A stretch of DNA of 64,000 nucleotides from Gambelia wislizenii. Taxonomy: Eukaryota; Chordata; Lepidosauria; Squamata; Crotaphytidae. The stretch is from assembly GCA_030847615.1 (NCBI GenBank), contig JAUMIR010000005.1, positions 108,405,116-108,469,115 on the forward strand, given 5' to 3'. The notes beneath the pieces were generated by a model, which ran no database searches, was not told where the DNA came from, and saw only the letters and a program-made list of their open reading frames with translations. Of the stretch, positions 10,054 through 21,133 are shown piece by piece. Each line of letters opens with the position of its first letter. The first letter of the stretch is position 1. A program made the position numbers and the translations under genes.

Positions 10054-10945
10054 ATCTTTGCTGTAGAATTTTGAGCTTGACTTTACTTGCATGAGAAATT
10101 AATTTAATGGTCCTGTGATTACTGCAATATTTTATGTCCCCTTTTGTGGGGATTGGAATGTATATTGAGCATTTCCCGTCTGTGGGCCATTGTTTTGTTT
10201 TCCAAATTTGTTGGCAGACTTTAGTTAGAACCAGAGTAGATTCTGTCTCTGTAGACTGAAGCATTGGTATGCTAACTGTTCCTGGTGATTTGTTCTTCTC
10301 TAGTGCTCTGAGTGCAACTTTCACTTCACTTTCTAAGATTTGAAGATTTATCTTCATATGGCTCTACTTCAAATGAGTCTTTCATTCTTTCATCTCTTTT
10401 ATATTGTTCTTCTGTGTATTGTTTCCTTTGTCTTTTTTTATTTCATCTTGGTCTTGTATTGTGTTCCCCTGCTGATTTTAAAGCATCTCCACCTATGATT
10501 TGAATTTCCCTTAGATTTCTCGGATCTTGTGGAAGAGGTCTCTTGCCCTTCCTTTTATATTGTCATCTTCTATTTCTCTGCATTGATTGTTGAAGTAGTT
10601 CACTTTGTCTTTGCACACTAGTCATTTAACAGTTTCATTCAGGGTTATGTCTGTATTTCTGTCACCTTTTTCTTTTGCTTCTCATCCGTCCTTTACTGCT
10701 TGTTGTTATCTACTGAGGTTTCTCGTTATTTTTGGCAACAGATAATGCCTTTCTGCATTCCTCCTTGACTGTGTCCCTGGCTTCCATCCATAGCTACTCT
10801 GGTTCCAGATCAATTAAGTTTAGTAATGCAAACCAATTTTTCACATTTTCTTTAAATTCTTTGGGCATGTTCTTCAGGTTGTATTTTGGCATAGTGCTTG
10901 GTTTAGTGTACTACTCATGTACTTATGTACTACTGATACTAATAT
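10054..10945 (-). mobile_element. Bov-B (RTE) LINE, 5' part of the split copy
   Basis: A minus-strand frame at 10016-10357 translates to a Bov-B reverse-transcriptase segment with 'SEVKVALRALEKNKSPGT' followed by 'IPIPTKGDIKYCSNHRTI', matching the family's 'NNKAPG...IPIPKKGD...CSNYRTI' region (RT motifs 1-2). Further right, interrupted frames continue upstream into the linker between endonuclease and RT, to about 10940. The first 13 residues of the open frame's tail derive from the inserted block. No endonuclease domain was recognised. Together with 4064-5362 this forms one element. Confidence 0.85.
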
Positions 10946-11639
10946 GTGGATTTTACCACTGCTGTGCTACAGGTGATGACAAAGAAGACAAAGAGATGTC
11001 AACTTTCAGGCAGGCAGGCAGGCACAGCAAGGCTCTCAAGCCAGTCCAGGACTCAGATTGGGGAGAGAACAGCCTAAATTAAAGGACGTTGAGAGTAAGA
11101 AACAAGAAAATTTAAAACATCAATGCCATTACACAAAAAGTTCTCCGCAATTGGAAATGTCAAGAAATGCCAATGAAACTCTTGCCACAGAATGCAAATT
11201 AGAGCTATTAGTCCAACTCCACTCTACTGTCTCCATTATACCATACCATAAAGCTGCCCAAATCTCCCATTTTCTCAAGGTCTCCCCATCCTCATGCAGA
11301 AATTCCTGTTACACAGGAGCACTCTGAACAGCAGTGATATATTTCAGAGTGCATGACCTATTCTGGAACTTATTCAATACAATGTGGTCCAGTCTGGTCC
11401 CATTTCAAATTAGTCTGAATCAGACTGATTGATTCTAGAATTGAAGGTTCAGCTGAAGTGCATGCACCATCCTAGTTTTCAAGTGCTTGAGAACAGATGC
11501 AGTAGCAAACAACTCAGTTTATTTACATGAAAAATATTTAGGGACTAGTCTGTCAGTACAGTTTGTGTGTGTCTCATTACCTAGTAGAATAGCTAATGTG
11601 TGTGCAAAGTTTACAGGTGTGTTGTTACCACACCCTACC
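10946..11639. other. Unassigned non-coding sequence
   Basis: Contains a short (CAGG)n run near 11009-11023. No domain or known repeat recognised. Confidence 0.5.
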
Positions 11640-12445
11640 ACCCTCCATTTCATAACTGTACATAGTGGACATTTTTTGGGTCACAATGGCTGTACATTGT
11701 TTGGGGTTAGTTAAGCAGAGGAGAGGTTGGGTCACAATGACCTGAAATGTGTCTAGAATAATAATGGTGGGAAAGACCAGCTAGGATTATGCAGAAAAAC
11801 CAGCCATTAACAGGTCTATGCTAATCCTTTCAACATGCAATCAGTGACTTTTCCTCAACCATACCTAAGGGAAATCTACCCTATGCCCCTGAACTGTTTG
11901 AACATTAAGAGATTGTTGCATAATCATCAATGCTTTGTCACTCTGGAGCTAAGGCAATCAGTTTCAGACCCCTTTTCCACCCCAGGCTTTGCCATAACCA
12001 GAACACTCCTTCAAGGTATGAAATAGGGTATAAATACCCTAGCCCAGACTCCAATCATGTGTGTTACAGACAGATTCTGCCATGCTGCTAGATTCCCCTG
12101 TGCCACCCTCAGTGCTGTTTGAGTTTCTTCAGTGCACAGTCCTCTTTCACTGAGATAGGTAAACTATCACCTTCTACCCTGGACCGTTCTCAATCTAATC
12201 TTCCAGCCTCTCACTTCTATAGCCCTGTATGGTTCATAAGAGTGTATGCCCCCATGCAATAGTTTATCACTTGTGTTTGTTCTAATACCATCCCTTGTTT
12301 TACTGTAACTGGAGTGTCCTCTGCAGTTAATACTGGTATACATAGGTGGAAAGATCCCTGAAGTTATCCTCTTGCAGGTGTCCTTTTTGAGCTATACTTT
12401 CCCAAATCTAAAGGTGATGCTGTCATAATGAGTGGTACCCTAATA
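11640..12445 (+). repeat. LTR-like interspersed sequence with TATA box (copy A)
   Basis: It matches 15.2-16.0 kb over about 750 bp: GGTCACAATGA at the left, 'atcatcaatg.tttgtca' in the middle (about 11925), TATAAATA (12029-12036), 'actggtatacataggtg' (about 12331-12347) and TCATAATGA near 12424. The TATA box and lack of coding favour an LTR or another promoter-bearing terminal region. Similarity to copy B seems to run past both apparent ends, so the true borders are unclear. Confidence 0.5.
12029..12036 (+). promoter_or_regulatory. TATA box in LTR-like copy A
   Basis: TATAAATA, at the same relative place as the TATA box in copy B (15611-15618). Conservation between two otherwise diverged copies supports a real promoter element. 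Confidence 0.5.
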
Positions 12446-14263
12446 CCTCCTCTTCCACCCCACACAACTCTTAGGGTAACAGTGTTAAGTTGCCATCTCT
12501 AAAATTAAGTTGATTTGGTTTGGGTCTCTATTTGCATGTATATGTATTGATTGTAAACTGGAGTTCTGTACTAATTGAATTCAAAGGACAATTATAAAAT
12601 ACCTTAATGGGGATTTAATCTACAAAATGTGATACTATGTGGATGGGGTGGAGAATGGAGGCAGTTTGCACTTAATTTGTATAATGAATCACCTTTATAC
12701 ATTATATACTATATATATCAGAACTCCAAAAGGATCAGTTGCATGTTTTCACCCCAAACCATTTAATCAAGTGAAAGCAAACTTCCATATAGCTTAATTT
12801 TCTAAACCAGAAACTTTCACGACCTTCTTTCTGCACTGAGAAGTCAACTGACATTGGTCCATTAAGTCATAATCTCCCATTACAATGCAGTGTTGTGTTA
12901 CAATAACCCTGCAAGAAAGTCTGGGCAGGCCACCTAATTGGACTGCTTTGAGTTCCTACCAAGAGCCAGTTAATTGACAAGTGATTTTGTTGATTAATTT
13001 ACTGGAACAAAAAGAACAACAGGAGATGAATGACTTTGCTACTACCTTTGCTTTCCAGTGGGGAAAAGTGCTGCAAGGCATTGCAGAACACTAGATCTGC
13101 AGCTGGTTCCTATATTTATTTATTTGTCAAAGAAAGCTCAAGAATATAGGAAAACTATTAAAGTAGCTGGAACTTCTATTGTCTACAACTGGCACAGTGC
13201 AAAATAACTGGGAAGTAAAAGACACAAAGAAAAGACTGTAGTTCTAAAATCTCCAGTAGTTTCTTCTAGAGCTTTATTGGTGTGGGTTTAAGTTTGCCTT
13301 CCCTTCAGCTAACTCATAATGCAGACGGTTCCTGGTGGTGTTACTAAGCCACAGGCAACTTCCATTTACAATCATCTCTAGATGTTGGGCATCATTTTAC
13401 TGCTCATTGTGCTTTACCACCCCTCCAGCTTTTTTTCTGCCTTGAAATTCACCAAGCAGCTGTTCTCAATGTATCCTTCCCAGCTGATCAAATATATGAG
13501 CTTCTTCCACCTTATTTCTCCCAGTTCCAAGGTCCTTAGTGCTCCCAGTCTGAAAGCATGGCTGCTGGCAATTGGTGTAAGCCATGCTTGTTCCGTTCCA
13601 TATCATCTATCCTTTTCCTTCAAAGCCTACATCCTTTTGTAAACAATAGCTTATGATTGTTCAATCTATGACGGTTTATTGTGAGTCTATTTTAAAGAGA
13701 CTTGGAATGTCAAGTGTAGTTAGAAATACCTTTCAGTACCATAAAGATCCATCTTTCATCCCCCAAATTAAAACAAATAAACACAGATTTTTTTTTAATG
13801 AATGTTCACAACATGCTGCTGATCTGACTATTGCCATATGATCCTTTAACCTGTTATCAACTGGGTTTTTTTAAAAAAAGGACAAGGTGCAGGCTGGGGA
13901 AGGGTGAGAATTCCTTTTCAGGAAATTTAAAAAATTTAAAAAATTTAAAAAATATCACAATTTACCACTACCACCCCCAAAAATCTGTAGTCAGGGATAA
14001 AGCAAAAGTGACAGACTTTCCATTCTTTAGGACTGGGTGATAATTTTGTTTCAGATCATAGGAATATGATCAGAATTTACCAAAATTTTGAAACTTCACT
14101 GGGGGGGGGGAGGAGGTGACATGTTGGTCCATCCTTAGTGCAGGCTAAATTATGAAAGGGAGGCATTTCCTGGATATTTCCTGAAGGAAAAAAAAAAGAA
14201 CCAATTAACTATAGGAATGTATCCTATATTATAGCCTTTCTTATATGATAGCACTTAATTCAC
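12446..14263. other. Unassigned non-coding sequence
   Basis: No gene or repeat family recognised. Holds a short TTTA run near 13117 and a diverged AT-rich tandem at 13922-13955 (listed separately). Confidence 0.5.
13922..13955. repeat. Short tandem repeat, 10-bp unit AATTTAAAAA
   Basis: Three to four near-identical copies of a 10-bp AT-rich unit. Confidence 0.85.
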
Positions 14264-14420
14264 AGAGCATGATGTTTTTGTTTGTTTGTTTGTTTGTTTA
14301 CATCTCACCTTTTCCCCAATAATGGGGCTCAAGCCACCTTGCAAATTATTAAAAACAATGCAAGTTAAAAAAAAGTATAAATATAAAAGCTGTTTAAAAA
14401 CAATTAAACTATTTGTAAGA
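14264..14420. repeat. Interspersed repeat fragment with (GTTT)n end
   Basis: (GTTT)n at 14277-14299 followed by 'catctcaccttttccccaataatggggctcaag', the form of a widespread squamate LINE/SINE 3' tail in reverse orientation. A related block with an (AAAAC)n run begins near 16769, so the Ngaro-like copy between may have split one repeat. The family is not named. Confidence 0.45.
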
Positions 14421-14939
14421 TTAAAACCATTATATGGTCCTGGTCCTGTGTGGCAAATGGTGCTGTGGGGAAGGGCCAACTTTGATGGCCTCCATGATGG
14501 AGAGGCCAGAAGTCTTGCATCTGGCACAAAGCGTCAGGATGTTGTGCAAGGGGGGCAGAGCCAGAGGCAACATAAGGCCCTTCCCCCCCCACATGCCTCT
14601 TTGGATCTTCAGCTTTGCAGGGACCAGAGAACTATTTGTCAACAAACCATCAACCGAAGTTAGTGGATCATGGATAGAAACATTGATTTCATCAGAGCAA
14701 TGAATTTTGTCTGAGTTTGTGGGTTGAGAAGCGGGATGGATGGAGGCAGGACAGAAGGCATTTCTTTCTGCTCTGTCCCCATTGGTCCATGATTTTTGAA
14801 TGTGGGGGATATCTGCAGTGATTTACTTTGATTCATTGGGCCTGGGGGTGCAGGTTTCGCATCTTTGCCCATTCAGGCATATAGACACATGTTTGGGAGC
14901 ACTAGAACCTGGGAACCCATTCAGCTCAGCCTTGGTTGC

Positions 14940-15246
14940 GTTTTGGATAGGGGTATGTGGGGAAGAGGTCACATTGAGAAGATGTATTGATCCTGCCTTA
15001 TGCCTAGTCCATGCTTTATTGAGAACCAGACCAGGATGGCTATTTTGCCATTTTGACTTTTTTCCCCTTACAAAATATCAATTTTGGCACATCACCTGTA
15101 AAACCATGCAATGCTTGGGCCTGCAAAGGATCAGATTTGGCACCCCTTTATTTAAGATTGGGGCAGCTGTGAGTATGGTCTATTATCCCCTCTCCATGTT
15201 ATCTCATGACTGGAAATATTGGACACTTTTCGGGGTCAGGTTGACT
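14940..15246 (+). pseudogene. Tyrosine recombinase (Ngaro/DIRS type), C-terminal fragment
   Basis: Frame within 14800-15249. Visible blocks are 'CIDPALCLVHALL', 'LTKYQFWHIT', 'RFGTPLFKIGAA' and 'DWKYWTLFGVRLT' with a stop. These line up with the DIRS-order pattern 'CPVRAL...LTKYQF...FGTHSFRIGAA...GRWKS.AF..YVR'. In the HxxR catalytic box the His is Pro and the Arg is Lys here, and the terminal Tyr is not in frame, so it is inactive. The upstream catalytic Arg box is not recognised. The enzyme would have integrated circular cDNA. Confidence 0.7.
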
Positions 15247-16001
15247 TAGGTAGTTGGAGGTCACAATGTCAGTTGGAGGTCACAATGATCTGAGATGTGT
15301 ATAGAGCTATAATGGTAAGAAAGCCCATATTAGGATTGATCAGGAAGCCCCCGTAATAGTAACTCAGTCATTGGAGGGGTATGTGCTAATCCTTTCTTCC
15401 AGCCTCAGGCATTTCCAGCAATAATTCAATCTAGCAATTAAGTGATCATTCCTTAATCTATACCCTACAGAAATCTCTCCTATACCCCCTACCTGAGCAA
15501 CCATTAAGAGGTTGCTGCAGAATCATCAATGTTTTGTCATGCCAGAACTAAAGCAATCAGTTGAGTTTCATTCCCTTTGTCTATCTGGTGGGAAAGGATA
15601 CAAAATAGGTTATAAATATCCCAGCCTAGACCCCAGCTAAGTGTGCCATAGTTGGACTTTGTTAATCTGCTGGATTCTCTATGTCACCCTCATATGTTGG
15701 TCTGAGTATCTTTACTGCACTTTCCTTCTCTTCAAGACTGGTAACTATCACCCTATCTTACTGGACCGCTCTCCTTCTTTCTGCCTTACTCTGCTATAGC
15801 TTTGTATGGTTCTTCAGAACATGTGTTGTGTATGTTAGTTCATTTTGTGTTATTCCAAGATTTTTTTTTCACTTTAACTGGAATGCTTTATACAGTTAGC
15901 ACTGGTATACATAGGTGAAAAGATCCCCAAAGTTACCCTCCTCTCATAGGCTTCCTGTTGAGCTAATAATTTCCCCAAATATAAAAGGAAATGTTGGCAT
16001 A
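15247..16001 (+). repeat. LTR-like interspersed sequence with TATA box (copy B)
   Basis: Matches copy A (11.64-12.44 kb). It has GGTCACAATG twice at its left side (about 15256 and 15280), TATAAATA at 15611-15618, and 'actggtatacataggtg' near 15900-15916. The 18-bp sequence ATGACTGGAAATATTGGA stands on both sides (15206-15223 and 16002-16019). It separates the recombinase end from the SGNH start of the Ngaro-like copy. It is either an insertion with a long target duplication or part of that element's own repeat structure. Confidence 0.5.
15611..15618 (+). promoter_or_regulatory. TATA box in LTR-like copy B
   Basis: TATAAATA, equivalent to the box at 12029-12036 in copy A. Confidence 0.5.
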
Positions 16002-16262
16002 ATGACTGGAAATATTGGATGCTTTTGGCATCATAGATGGGACTCTAACACCCTTGCCACCTCTTGGGATAACACAGCATCTACAGCTTCTGCCATGGGC
16101 CTTGGCCCATAATCTATCCAATCTTTCTCCAGTTGTAATTGATTACCTGTTTACTAACTTTGTTGTTATTTTCTAGATTTTAGGTTCAGTTTTGAGAAAC
16201 AGCAGGACCTGATCTGTGGCCATAATATAGTGTACTGGGCATCAAGCCATGCCTGGAACTGT
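16002..16262 (+). pseudogene. Recombinase end and SGNH-hydrolase start, Ngaro-like copy 2
   Basis: The segment repeats the recombinase ending ('NDWKYW', then a shifted 'DAFG') and, after a T-rich stretch, starts an SGNH domain: 'DLICGHNIVYWASSHAW' corresponds to block I with the nucleophile-Ser position changed to Asn (GHS to GHN). Just before it lies a splice-acceptor-like sequence: TACTAAC near 16153, a pyrimidine-rich tract and TTTTCTAG at 16169-16176. The same acceptor position is seen in copy 4 (54659). The domain is cut off near 16262. Confidence 0.6.
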
Positions 16263-16749
16263 TACTTTAAGGCTCAACAGAGTTTTATCAAATGGGGACA
16301 TAGTGGAGTGGCTTAGAGAGAGAGAGAGTAGAATATAATAGTTTGGTGTATACCTTGGCATTTTTTGGTAAAAGGGAGAACTCTGGGACTGCCTCTTTAG
16401 GTCCTGGGGAATGGGGAAGGAGTCTACCTTGTTGAACCTGGGGGTTTTGCTCTCACTTATAAGGTTCTGGGACATAGGGTGCCTTGGGTCTGCTTTCTAG
16501 TATGAGCTGGCTGGGGAAACCCAGCTATTTGGAATGCCCTCGGGACTCAGGTGTTTTGCCCAAGGGAAGGCTGAGGAGATAGTCAATGGGTGATCCCTGG
16601 CCTCAGCTGATCCTGCATCAGGTTGCTCCCCACTCTTGCTCTTTTCCAGGTTCAATACAGTTAAATAGGTTCTAGATCAAATAAAGTGGCCCTTATTTAA
16701 CCCACACATTCTGTGTGTGGTCTTGTTATTTCACAACTGATCATCAAAA

Positions 16750-17160
16750 ATTCATTAAAAGACTATATGAAAACAAAACAAAACAAAACAAAAATAAGCA
16801 AAAACAAACCAGCATAGCACAGCACACCATTAAAAGACTATCATACTCCATTTCTAGAAACCTGGTGGAATAACAATGATTTTAGTTGAAGGCAGAAGGA
16901 GAGCAAGGAAAGAGTTCTCTAAGCCCCCATAAGGAGGGAGTTCCAAAGTCTGGGTGCAGCCATCAATCTACCCTCTACCTTGTTCCCACCAAATGGCTCT
17001 AAGAAGGTAGTAGGGCAGAGTGAAAGTCTTCCCCTGAAGATCTTAGCCTTCTAATGGGGTCATATAAGGCGATATGGTCTTTTAAATCTCCTGGGCCCAA
17101 GCTGCATTGCTTTGCCTTGCTAAGATGATATAACTCTAGGTGAGAAAAGTCACATCCCTT
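16750..17160. repeat. LINE/SINE 3'-end-like repeat with (AAAAC)n
   Basis: An (AAAAC)n run (16769-16795) is followed by sequence of the type found in squamate LINE 3' regions ('ggagggagttccaaagtctgggtgcagcc', about 16934-16962). It could be the other half of the repeat at 14264-14420. The family is not determined. Confidence 0.4.
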
Positions 17161-17395
17161 TCCTACATAAATCACCTGCGAGATTGAATTACTTTTATAT
17201 GCTGTATTATATGGGGCTGCTCAGAAAAATGTTCAGAAAAAATCAAACTGTTCATCTTCTATTAATCACCTATTATGGGAACAATATAATGCTAAGTCTT
17301 GAAATATTGCATTGTGTTTGCCAGTTAAGTCCAATGAGTCCAGAGCACCCGAAGAAGTACTCTTCCAGTGAATTTTACACATGCCTTGAGACTAT

Positions 17396-17966
17396 GGAGA
17401 TTATCAGATGTGGCTAATGTGGTGCCATAATGATGCCAGGGGAACACAAAATGATGGCAATATCAGACAACATTGTCCTTTTGTGTTCTGCTGGTGCCAT
17501 TATAGCAGTTCTTTTTATTGACAGGCCAAACCCTCAATAGATCCCCCGTTGTGATTTGGTGCCGACATTTCCAGTGTGTGAAACCTCGGGCCATTTAACT
17601 CTTGGGAATTCAGCATGAATGGGCGGTCCTGACAGAACACTTCCAGGTGAGATCACGACATCCAGGTAAGTGATGCACTTTTTATGATCCTCCCTGGGTT
17701 ACTTGTATGTTTTAAAGTGTGTTTTTGTGCTTGGTGTAACTTTTTTGTGTTATGTAATTTTTTTTAATTTTTGAATTTCCCACACTCACATCTTCTCACA
17801 AGAACAGGCGGGATTTCAGAAGTGAACAGAGCTCTGGTTCATTCCTGGGCTGCCTATTGATGGAAGAGAAGGTATGTGCAGTGGGGAGGGTTATTGTGCC
17901 AGGACAGGGGCGGGATTGGAGATTGTCGCACAGGAACACTTTTTGCATTCCTGTCTGATAATCTCC
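17396..17966. mobile_element. GGAGATTATC-family MITE, 571 bp
   Basis: Ends are GGAGATTATCAGATG (17396-17410) and GTCTGATAATCTCC (17953-17966), inverted copies. The 3-bp TAT flanks both sides (17393-17395, 17967-17969). The interior 'cacttccaggtgagatcac...catccaggtaagtg' is shared with the element at 47645-48251, and 'atcagacaacat' with 43029-43329. No transposase is present. The 3-bp duplication and G-rich ends fit a PIF/Harbinger-like superfamily, though TAT is not the canonical TWA. Confidence 0.82.
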
Positions 17967-17969
17967 TAT

Positions 17970-18733
17970 GGTACTTGTTGGCTCTGCATTAATTGTCTTT
18001 GTAAATCTGTTTTGAGTTTTAGTCCAAACTTCAGCCATCCAAGGTGCCAAATCTATTTGTGGAATAGCTAGGATTTAGTTCCTTGGGTAGCCTGTGTAAA
18101 ATTGGGTCCAAAAGCTTCGCCAACTTAGTGTCATGGAATCCACAAGCCATCACTGCCCTGAAGTAATCCAGTGAGGCCCAGGTGAAGGTTGGTCTCACTG
18201 TACATGAGGATGAAATTATTTGCTTTACATTTTTTCCATTTTTTTATTAAATTGCTCAAGATATACTCATTTGTAACCATTTTCAGGCATCTTTTGCAAT
18301 CCTTACAGTTTTACTATTAAAATACAAAATCCAACATAAAAGAGAACAGGACATGAGAAAAGTGTAACATTTCCAGAAGTGTCTATCTTAACATAACTGT
18401 TTCCCCTTAAATATTATGTTTTCAGTCCAGATTTCCAACTTCCTTCCTGATTCATTTAGGTTATGCCCTGTCTCTTATAACTTGTTTCCCTTTTCTTTCG
18501 AAATATTTGCTTTACATTTTAATGTGGATTTACTTACTTCCTGTTTCTCAAGCCAATACACATAGAAACAGACTTATGTTTTAACATTTCTGAACTTTGC
18601 ACTACGGGTCCACAATGAAAAATGCATGTACCATGTACATATTAGGGGAAGGTTTATGCAAAAAAATGCATTGTATTAATAAACACTTCTTGCACAACTG
18701 TATATATTAGGGGAAATTACATACAGAAATGCA
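17970..18733. other. Unassigned, possibly part of an L1 3' end
   Basis: From about 18220 the sequence is AT-rich and resembles a reversed L1 3' UTR, but no coding part is present to confirm it. Otherwise nothing recognised. Confidence 0.35.
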
Positions 18734-18956
18734 TTGTTGTTGTTACATGTCTTCAAGCCAACCCAGATTTATGGTGACTCTGTATTGTGTTTTTCTTGGT
18801 GTTCAGAGGAGATTTGCCATTTCCTTCCACTCTAAGGCTGAGACAATTTGACTTGCCTAAAATCACCCAGTGACTTTCCATGGCTGAGCTGGGATGTGAA
18901 TCATGGCCTTGTGGAGTCCTAGGCCAACATGCAAATCACTGCACCATCCTGGCTCC
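18734..18956 (-). mobile_element. Sauria SINE
   Basis: Read on the minus strand it has a tRNA-derived head (right side, near 18920-18956), the middle block 'ctgggtgattttaggcaagtc', the 'gccttagagtggaaggaaatgg' block, and a Bov-B-like tail (left side) ending in (ACA)n. These parts in this order define the tRNA-headed Sauria SINE mobilised by Bov-B LINEs. The copy is moderately diverged. Confidence 0.82.
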
Positions 18957-20739
18957 TACACAGAATTAATCTATTAGGAGAAATGTGCATGCAAATGCAT
19001 GAATATTTTCATATTATTTTTTTTTAAGTCAGAAATAGATGTGGTTGAGAAAATTAGAAACTGAGCAAAAACTAACAAGTCACCCAATTCCTGATCTCTG
19101 CATCTAATATGCAGAGAGTGGCAACCATGACTGATTCCTACTCGAAGCTGGTGGCTACCTTAAGGAACTGCTTAGTAACTGAAGTCCATCTGGTCCATTT
19201 CTTTCTGTCCTTCAGAAAACATGAAACATTTTTTAAAATTCTTATTATTTAAGAGGGTCTTTGCTGTTGAGTTGCAGTTAGCCTTGTTAAGCTCTTGGTT
19301 GATCTATGCAGTATATGTTTTTTTTTTATTGTTTACTGATTTATGCTTTAATATGCACATTGTTTTTGATTGAATTCTTTTATTTTTCTGTATATTGCAA
19401 GAAGCTATGAGAATCCATCAAATTAGTTGATGAGTTATTAAGTTTTAGAGATAAATAAAACATACAATAGCAACCTTTTCACACCCACCAGCAATTCTTC
19501 ATGCCATTTTGTTATGACTTCCTCCCCCCTCATACATATAGATAATAAATGTTAGAGATAAATTTGCCTATGGCAAATAGATACATATAGATAAATAAAT
19601 GCTAGAGAGAAAATTGCCTATGGAAATAGGTAAGTTATTGAGCTGTTAAACCAATTAAAATCCAGACAGGATCATTACAAGACTGCTCCTGAGCTATCCT
19701 GACATAGTAAATCATCAGGTTAGTTCCAGAAATGCCTCAGAGAACACAGAGCACTTACAGATAATGCCAACCATAGTAATAATATTGAAATGAAAAAGCT
19801 TCGGCATACATATTAAGTCTTCAGGATTTATGAAGCAATATTTGCTTCTAAACAGATAAGTAACAAACACAGTAGGGTTGGAACTACCTGATACAAGAAA
19901 CATGGAATTGCACTTAAGAACAGCAGCTCCACAATCAAATCTCCCCTTCCATAAAGTGTAATATGACTTAAAATCTGTATCTCATAATAGGGATGGGAAA
20001 TATTGTGAACCAAGTGTATTGTAACACAGGAGCCAGTGTCTTTCATGTTGGTTGGAGGCAATCATTCAACCATACTGCAGTGGGTGAGCTCAAGATCTTG
20101 ATGACTATTGTGCAATTAATTATGCAACTGTTGAATTCAGAGGAAGGAGGCTGATACATATTTATGCCAACGTCCCTGATTTTCATTTACTTCCAATGAA
20201 TGGTTTTGACTGACCCAAACTGTCCCAACAAATATAGTTCTTTTTGGTTCTGGGATACTTTTAATCCCAGACAATGTTCTGTACTAGAAAACAACAAGAC
20301 CCTGCCATTCTTCTTTTTTTTTTTTTTAATGAGGTATGATGTTGATAAGCAGAAGTGATATCTTATAGTTGTCAATAGCTTGGCTGCATTTTATATGGGA
20401 ATAGAATTCTCACTGGCTTGGGAGGAGATACAAGATGTGTAAAGTTTACCATTCCACTGGCCCTAACCGTACTGTTATACACTGCAATTCATATGGAGTC
20501 AGAAAATATTCTATAACTCACTCAGTACAAGATTTTTACTTATCTGATCTTTGGTTAACAAGTTCCCATTCAAATAAATATGGCTTCTTAGCTCCTGTAG
20601 CCCCACACCACCACACGCTGCCCAATATTGTCATACCTCACCATTGGCTATGTTGGCAAGGCTGGTGCTTTGTGAAGTCCAAAGACTTCTGGAGAATGAT
20701 AAGTTGTCCACACTTGTCATATTAAAACAGACACTTAGG
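18957..20739. other. Unassigned non-coding sequence
   Basis: AT-rich. Contains a diverged tandem duplication of about 65 bp near 19535-19640 ('catatagataaataaatg..agagaaaattgccta') and a poly-T run near 20313. No gene recognised. Confidence 0.5.
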
Positions 20740-21133
20740 GCTCATCTATATAAGCCCCCCCCCCAAAAAAAAACAGACTGCTCCACAGTAATGTCAAATT
20801 GGAGCATGATGGGTTTTTTGGCCCCCATAAGCTTTGTGGCAGTGGTGGCATGGAGGGCACCCATGGGGTTGGGGAAGAGGAGGAGGGAGCCATCCTCCCT
20901 TCCCTGATCCCTGTGAGAGTGGTGGCAGGGAGGACACCTGTAGGGAGGGGGAAGAACAGGAGAGAGATGTCCTCCCTTCCACAGTTCCTCCTCCTTCCCA
21001 TGGCTGCCCTCCACCCTGTCAAAAAAGGGGGTAAAGTGCAGGATCATGCCTGAACACCCCTGACCAATCCATTCTTCCCCATCCAGACCACTCAACAATT
21101 GTCTTAATGGTTAGGGGTATGCATTTCCATTGG
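20740..21133. other. GC-rich unassigned stretch
   Basis: A diverged direct repeat (ggtggca(g/t)ggagg...gaggagggagccatcctccc type, around 20845-20900 and 20920-20975) makes overlapping open frames on both strands. No domain is seen in any of them. It ends at the 96-bp minisatellite. Confidence 0.45.

Larger units (their letters stand above)
14800..16740 (+). mobile_element. Ngaro/DIRS-like retrotransposon remnant (copy 2)
   Basis: The order on the plus strand is: tyrosine recombinase C-terminal half (about 14940-15246), a 750-bp LTR-like segment (15247-16001), a second short recombinase-end match and the start of an SGNH domain (16002-16262), then the shared 3' terminal sequence (about 16350-16740) ending at TGATCATCAAAA. 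Most of the SGNH domain is deleted at about 16262. The 3' region has an AATAAAG-type signal near 16680. Ngaro elements are retrotransposons that integrate with a tyrosine recombinase instead of a DDE integrase, and several carry an SGNH hydrolase-like domain. No RT/RNase H domain was found to the left, so the copy is 5'-truncated. Confidence 0.7.

Noticed and set aside
15247..16001. Simple solo LTR with a normal short target duplication
   Set aside because: The bracketing direct repeat is 18 bp and lies in recombinase codons, and similarity to copy A extends beyond the supposed ends; reported as unresolved instead.
18734..18956. tRNA gene in the Sauria SINE heads
   Set aside because: The tRNA-like part is a diverged SINE promoter followed by SINE body; it cannot fold as a complete tRNA.
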